DNA from: an uncultured Polymorphobacter sp.
GTDB lineage: Bacteria; Pseudomonadota; Alphaproteobacteria; Sphingomonadales; Sphingomonadaceae
Length of the DNA: 8,171 nucleotides
NCBI GenBank assembly: GCA_937894055.1
Contig: CALDHQ010000080.1
Coordinates: 1-8,171, forward strand
Direction of reading: 5' to 3'
A program made the position numbers and the translations under genes. Of the stretch, positions 6,465 through 8,171 are shown piece after piece. The stretch's first letter is position 1. Every line of letters starts with the position of its first letter. The notes under the pieces were generated by a model, which had not been told where the DNA came from, did no database searches, and saw nothing but the letters and a program-made list of their open reading frames with translations.

Positions 6465-6493
6465 GCTATAGCGAGGCGCCGCCGCGCGGGCAA
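6465..6493 (-). promoter_or_regulatory. Promoter of the tRNA-Pro gene
   Basis: On the minus strand TTGCCC (6488-6493) and TATAGC (6465-6470) are exactly 17 bp apart, and transcription would begin near 6458, about 8 nt before the mature tRNA 5' end at 6450. A GC-rich block lies between the -10 and the tRNA. The rest of the 124-bp gap (to 6574) holds the leader of the plus-strand epoxide hydrolase, for which I see no convincing promoter. Confidence 0.6.
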
Positions 6494-6574
6494 GCACTTG
6501 ATTGCGGTTTTGCGCGACTTGTTTGTGCGCGTGCGCGCTGGCATCGTCGGCATACACAGCGAAAGGCAGCAGCC

Positions 6575-7534
6575 ATGGCCGAAATCACCGTCCGCAACGG
6601 CGACGTCAACCTCCACGTCCGTGTCGAGGGACCGGCCGACAGCCCACATCTGCCAATCCTGTGCGTCCATGGCTGGCCCGAGCTCGGCTATTCATGGCGC
6701 CACCAGCTCGCGCATTTCGCGGGGCTCGGCTACCGCATCGCCGCGATGGACGTGCGCGGCTACGGCGCCAGCGACAAGCCGCACGCCATTGCCGCCTACA
6801 CGCTCTCGCAGCTTGCCGGCGACACTGCCGCGGTCATCAATGCGCTCGGTGGCCGTGCCATCCTGTTCGGGCACGACTGGGGCGCGCCGATCGTCTGGCA
6901 CACGGCGCTGCGCCACCCAGCCAAGGTCGCCGCCGTCGCGGGCCTAAGCGTGCCGCATCTGCCGGTGGGCGACATCCCGTTCCTGGCGCTGGCGCGACAG
7001 GTCTACGCCGGCAAGTTCTTCTACCAGCTGTATTTCCAGCCCGAGGGCGTTGCCGAAGCCGAGTTCGAAGCCGACCCGCAGGCGCTCGCCAAAGTCTATT
7101 TCGCTCTATCCGGAGGTGCGACCGAGTCGGCGCTGATCAACGATCGCCCCGAAGGCAGCAAGTTCTTCACCGGGCTCACCGTCCCCGACCCCTACCCCGC
7201 CTGGATGACGCGCGCCGACCTCGCGGTTTACGAGGCATCGTTCAAGGCCGGCGGCTGGCGCGGGCCGTTCAACCGCTACCGCGCGCAAGACCTTGATTTC
7301 GAAGAACGCGGCCCGGTTCTTGGTCGCCACATCACGCAGCCCGCGACGTTCATCGCCGGCACCCGCGACCCCGTCCGCCACTTCATCCCCGGCGTCGATC
7401 TCTATGCCAGCGCCGGTGCAGCGTGCGACGATTTCCGCGGCACGACGCTGATCGAGGGCATCGGTCACTGGGTTCAGCAGGAAGCGCCCGCCGAAACCAA
7501 CGCGGCGCTTCAGGCGTTCGTCGAAGGGCTCTGA
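6575..7534 (+). CDS. Alpha/beta-hydrolase, epoxide hydrolase type
   Basis: A 319-residue alpha/beta-hydrolase with the full soluble epoxide hydrolase signature. HGWP at 32-35 forms the oxyanion hole, followed by DVRGYGASDKP (59-69). The nucleophile is D101 in GHDWGA, the charge-relay acid is probably D265 in GTRDPV, and the catalytic histidine is H298 in GIGHWVQQE. The lid provides tyrosines for epoxide activation: one from FYQLYFQPEGVAEAE (Y150 or Y153) and Y235 in FNRYR. An aspartate rather than serine nucleophile, with lid tyrosines, favours an epoxide hydrolase (epoxide to diol) over a haloalkane dehalogenase or esterase. It has no signal peptide. Substrate may be lipid-derived or xenobiotic epoxides. 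AAAGG at 6562-6566 precedes the ATG by 8 nt. This is the only plus-strand gene; it is divergent from the tRNA and convergent with the reductase, 4 bp apart. Confidence 0.93.
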   Translation: MAEITVRNGDVNLHVRVEGPADSPHLPILCVHGWPELGYSWRHQLAHFAGLGYRIAAMDVRGYGASDKPHAIAAYTLSQLAGDTAAVINALGGRAILFGHDWGAPIVWHTALRHPAKVAAVAGLSVPHLPVGDIPFLALARQVYAGKFFYQLYFQPEGVAEAEFEADPQALAKVYFALSGGATESALINDRPEGSKFFTGLTVPDPYPAWMTRADLAVYEASFKAGGWRGPFNRYRAQDLDFEERGPVLGRHITQPATFIAGTRDPVRHFIPGVDLYASAGAACDDFRGTTLIEGIGHWVQQEAPAETNAALQAFVEGL

Positions 7535-7545
7535 CGCCTCAGGGC
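7528..7545. terminator. Hairpin spanning the two convergent stop codons
   Basis: GCTCTGA (7528-7534) pairs with TCAGGGC (7539-7545) around a CGCC loop, a 7-bp stem with one G-U pair. It contains the stop codons of both converging genes. No T-run follows on either strand, so intrinsic termination is doubtful. It may only slow polymerase or protect 3' ends, and it could be chance. Confidence 0.3.
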
Positions 7546-8120
7546 TTGGCGACCGACAGCATCTCGTGTCGGCGCACGAATTTCTCGCGCGGTGCACCGG
7601 CGCGGGCTCGCGCCATTTCGGCATTGTCGATGGCGCGCCAGTCTTCGAAGCTGGTGACGTGGATGTCGCGCGCCGCAATCAGCGCATCGAGCCCGGCACG
7701 GCCGGCACGTTCTGAACCCTTGCCGCCACTGTCGGCGGCGATCATTTCGGCAATCGCAAAGGCATCGGGGCGGTTGGTGCCGATGGTGCCGGTCGGGCCG
7801 TGCTGCGCCCAGCCGACGGCGTAGAGACCCGGCGCGATACGACCATTGTCGCTGGCGAAGCGCCCGGCATTGTCATCGTGCGGCACGCCCGGAATGCTCG
7901 GCGTCTGGTAGCCGATGCACGACACCACCAGCCCACAGTCGATGGTGCGCATTTCGCCGGTGCCGACGGCGCGACCGCCGTCGAGTTTGGTGCGTTCGAC
8001 AATCAGCCGTTCAACCTTGCCGTCGCCTTCGATGGCGACCGGACGGTAGAAAAAGTCGAAGTGGATGGCGACCGGTTTGCCTTCGTTCGGCTTGGCGGCA
8101 AAGGCGCGCAAATGGCTGAC
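7539..8120 (-). CDS. FprA/adrenodoxin reductase-like flavoprotein, C-terminal part
   Basis: The last 193 residues of a larger protein, cut at its N-terminal side where the genomic sequence ends. It carries the conserved C-terminal signature of the ferredoxin/adrenodoxin-NADP reductase family: VVSCIGY (65-71 of the fragment) and GLYAVGWAQHGPTGTIGTN (98-116), the latter closing over the flavin and NADP(H). Full-length relatives have about 450 residues, with FAD and NADP Rossmann motifs in the missing part. The enzyme should pass electrons from NADPH to a ferredoxin or similar carrier, for example for a cytochrome P450 or iron-sulfur cluster work; the partner is not in the window. The reading frame stays open into the adapter to a GTG at 8135, but those first five residues (M/V-LFRS) are artefact and must not be annotated. 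The gene ends 4 bp from the epoxide hydrolase stop. Confidence 0.88.
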   Translation of the reverse strand, partial: VSHLRAFAAKPNEGKPVAIHFDFFYRPVAIEGDGKVERLIVERTKLDGGRAVGTGEMRTIDCGLVVSCIGYQTPSIPGVPHDDNAGRFASDNGRIAPGLYAVGWAQHGPTGTIGTNRPDAFAIAEMIAADSGGKGSERAGRAGLDALIAARDIHVTSFEDWRAIDNAEMARARAGAPREKFVRRHEMLSVAKP

Positions 8121-8171
8121 AGATCGGAAGAGCACACGTCTGAACTCCAGTCACGCCAATGTATCTCGTAT
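8121..8171. other. Illumina TruSeq adapter left on the contig end (artefact)
   Basis: The 51 bases start with AGATCGGAAGAGC and continue through the known TruSeq read-1 adapter to 8154. An index slot follows: GCCAAT (8155-8160), identical to TruSeq index 6, plus GT. Then ATCTCGTAT (8163-8171) is the start of the P7 flow-cell sequence. The order adapter, index, P7 matches library construction and not biology. Genomic sequence therefore ends at 8120. Confidence 0.98.

Noticed and set aside
6253..6471. Short proteins on both strands across the tRNA (with GARGFEPPASASR and RGVAQPGRALPSGG)
   Set aside because: These are well-known false proteins translated from tRNA genes and their complements. 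The cloverleaf explains the sequence fully.
7106..7678. Minus-strand open frame of 190 codons
   Set aside because: It overlaps the epoxide hydrolase antisense and the reductase in a different frame. Both of those have clear family motifs and this one has none.
1..8120. Mobile elements, CRISPR arrays, toxin-antitoxin or phage genes
   Set aside because: I saw no transposase, integrase, regularly spaced repeats or terminal inverted repeats with target duplications. The one perfect inverted repeat (1165-1194) is an operator-sized element upstream of a regulator.

Overview
The window is GC-rich DNA (roughly two thirds G+C by eye) from a bacterium. The gene families and their order (a DUF3336 patatin lipase, an M48 protease, an alphaproteobacterial-type pentapeptide protein, a crotonase, an epoxide hydrolase and an FprA-like reductase) suggest an alphaproteobacterium, most likely a sphingomonad. 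That placement is inferred from protein style and was not computed. The contig ends in 51 bases of Illumina sequencing adapter, so the real genomic sequence stops at base 8120.

Layout. Bases 1-6450 are read almost entirely from the minus strand. In transcription order, right to left, this block holds tRNA-Pro(CGG) with its own promoter (6374-6493), an enoyl-CoA hydratase-like crotonase (5394-6260), a DUF3336/patatin lipase (3886-5298), a 2H phosphoesterase (3210-3857) overlapping a HAD-type phosphatase by 4 bp (2281-3213), a membrane-anchored M48 metalloprotease (1216-2229), a TetR-family regulator (606-1160), and a pentapeptide-repeat protein that runs off the left edge (1-525). A plus-strand epoxide hydrolase (6575-7534) meets a truncated minus-strand ferredoxin/adrenodoxin reductase-like flavoprotein (7539-8120) tail to tail, with 4 bp between the stops.

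How the genes may work together. Patatin, 2H and HAD are close enough to form one transcript. They could split acyl-ester, phosphodiester and phosphomonoester bonds in turn, but this is a hypothesis. The crotonase, epoxide hydrolase and flavoprotein reductase fit general lipid or xenobiotic metabolism without defining a pathway. The most distinctive regulatory element is a perfect nested palindrome (1165-1194) just before the TetR start codon. It covers a predicted promoter that would give a leaderless, self-repressed mRNA.

I found no insertion sequence, phage gene, CRISPR array or defence system, and nothing that I would call a new multi-gene system. The points most worth attention are the adapter at the contig end, the tandem-palindrome operator, the crotonase without either canonical catalytic glutamate, and the translationally coupled 2H-HAD pair.
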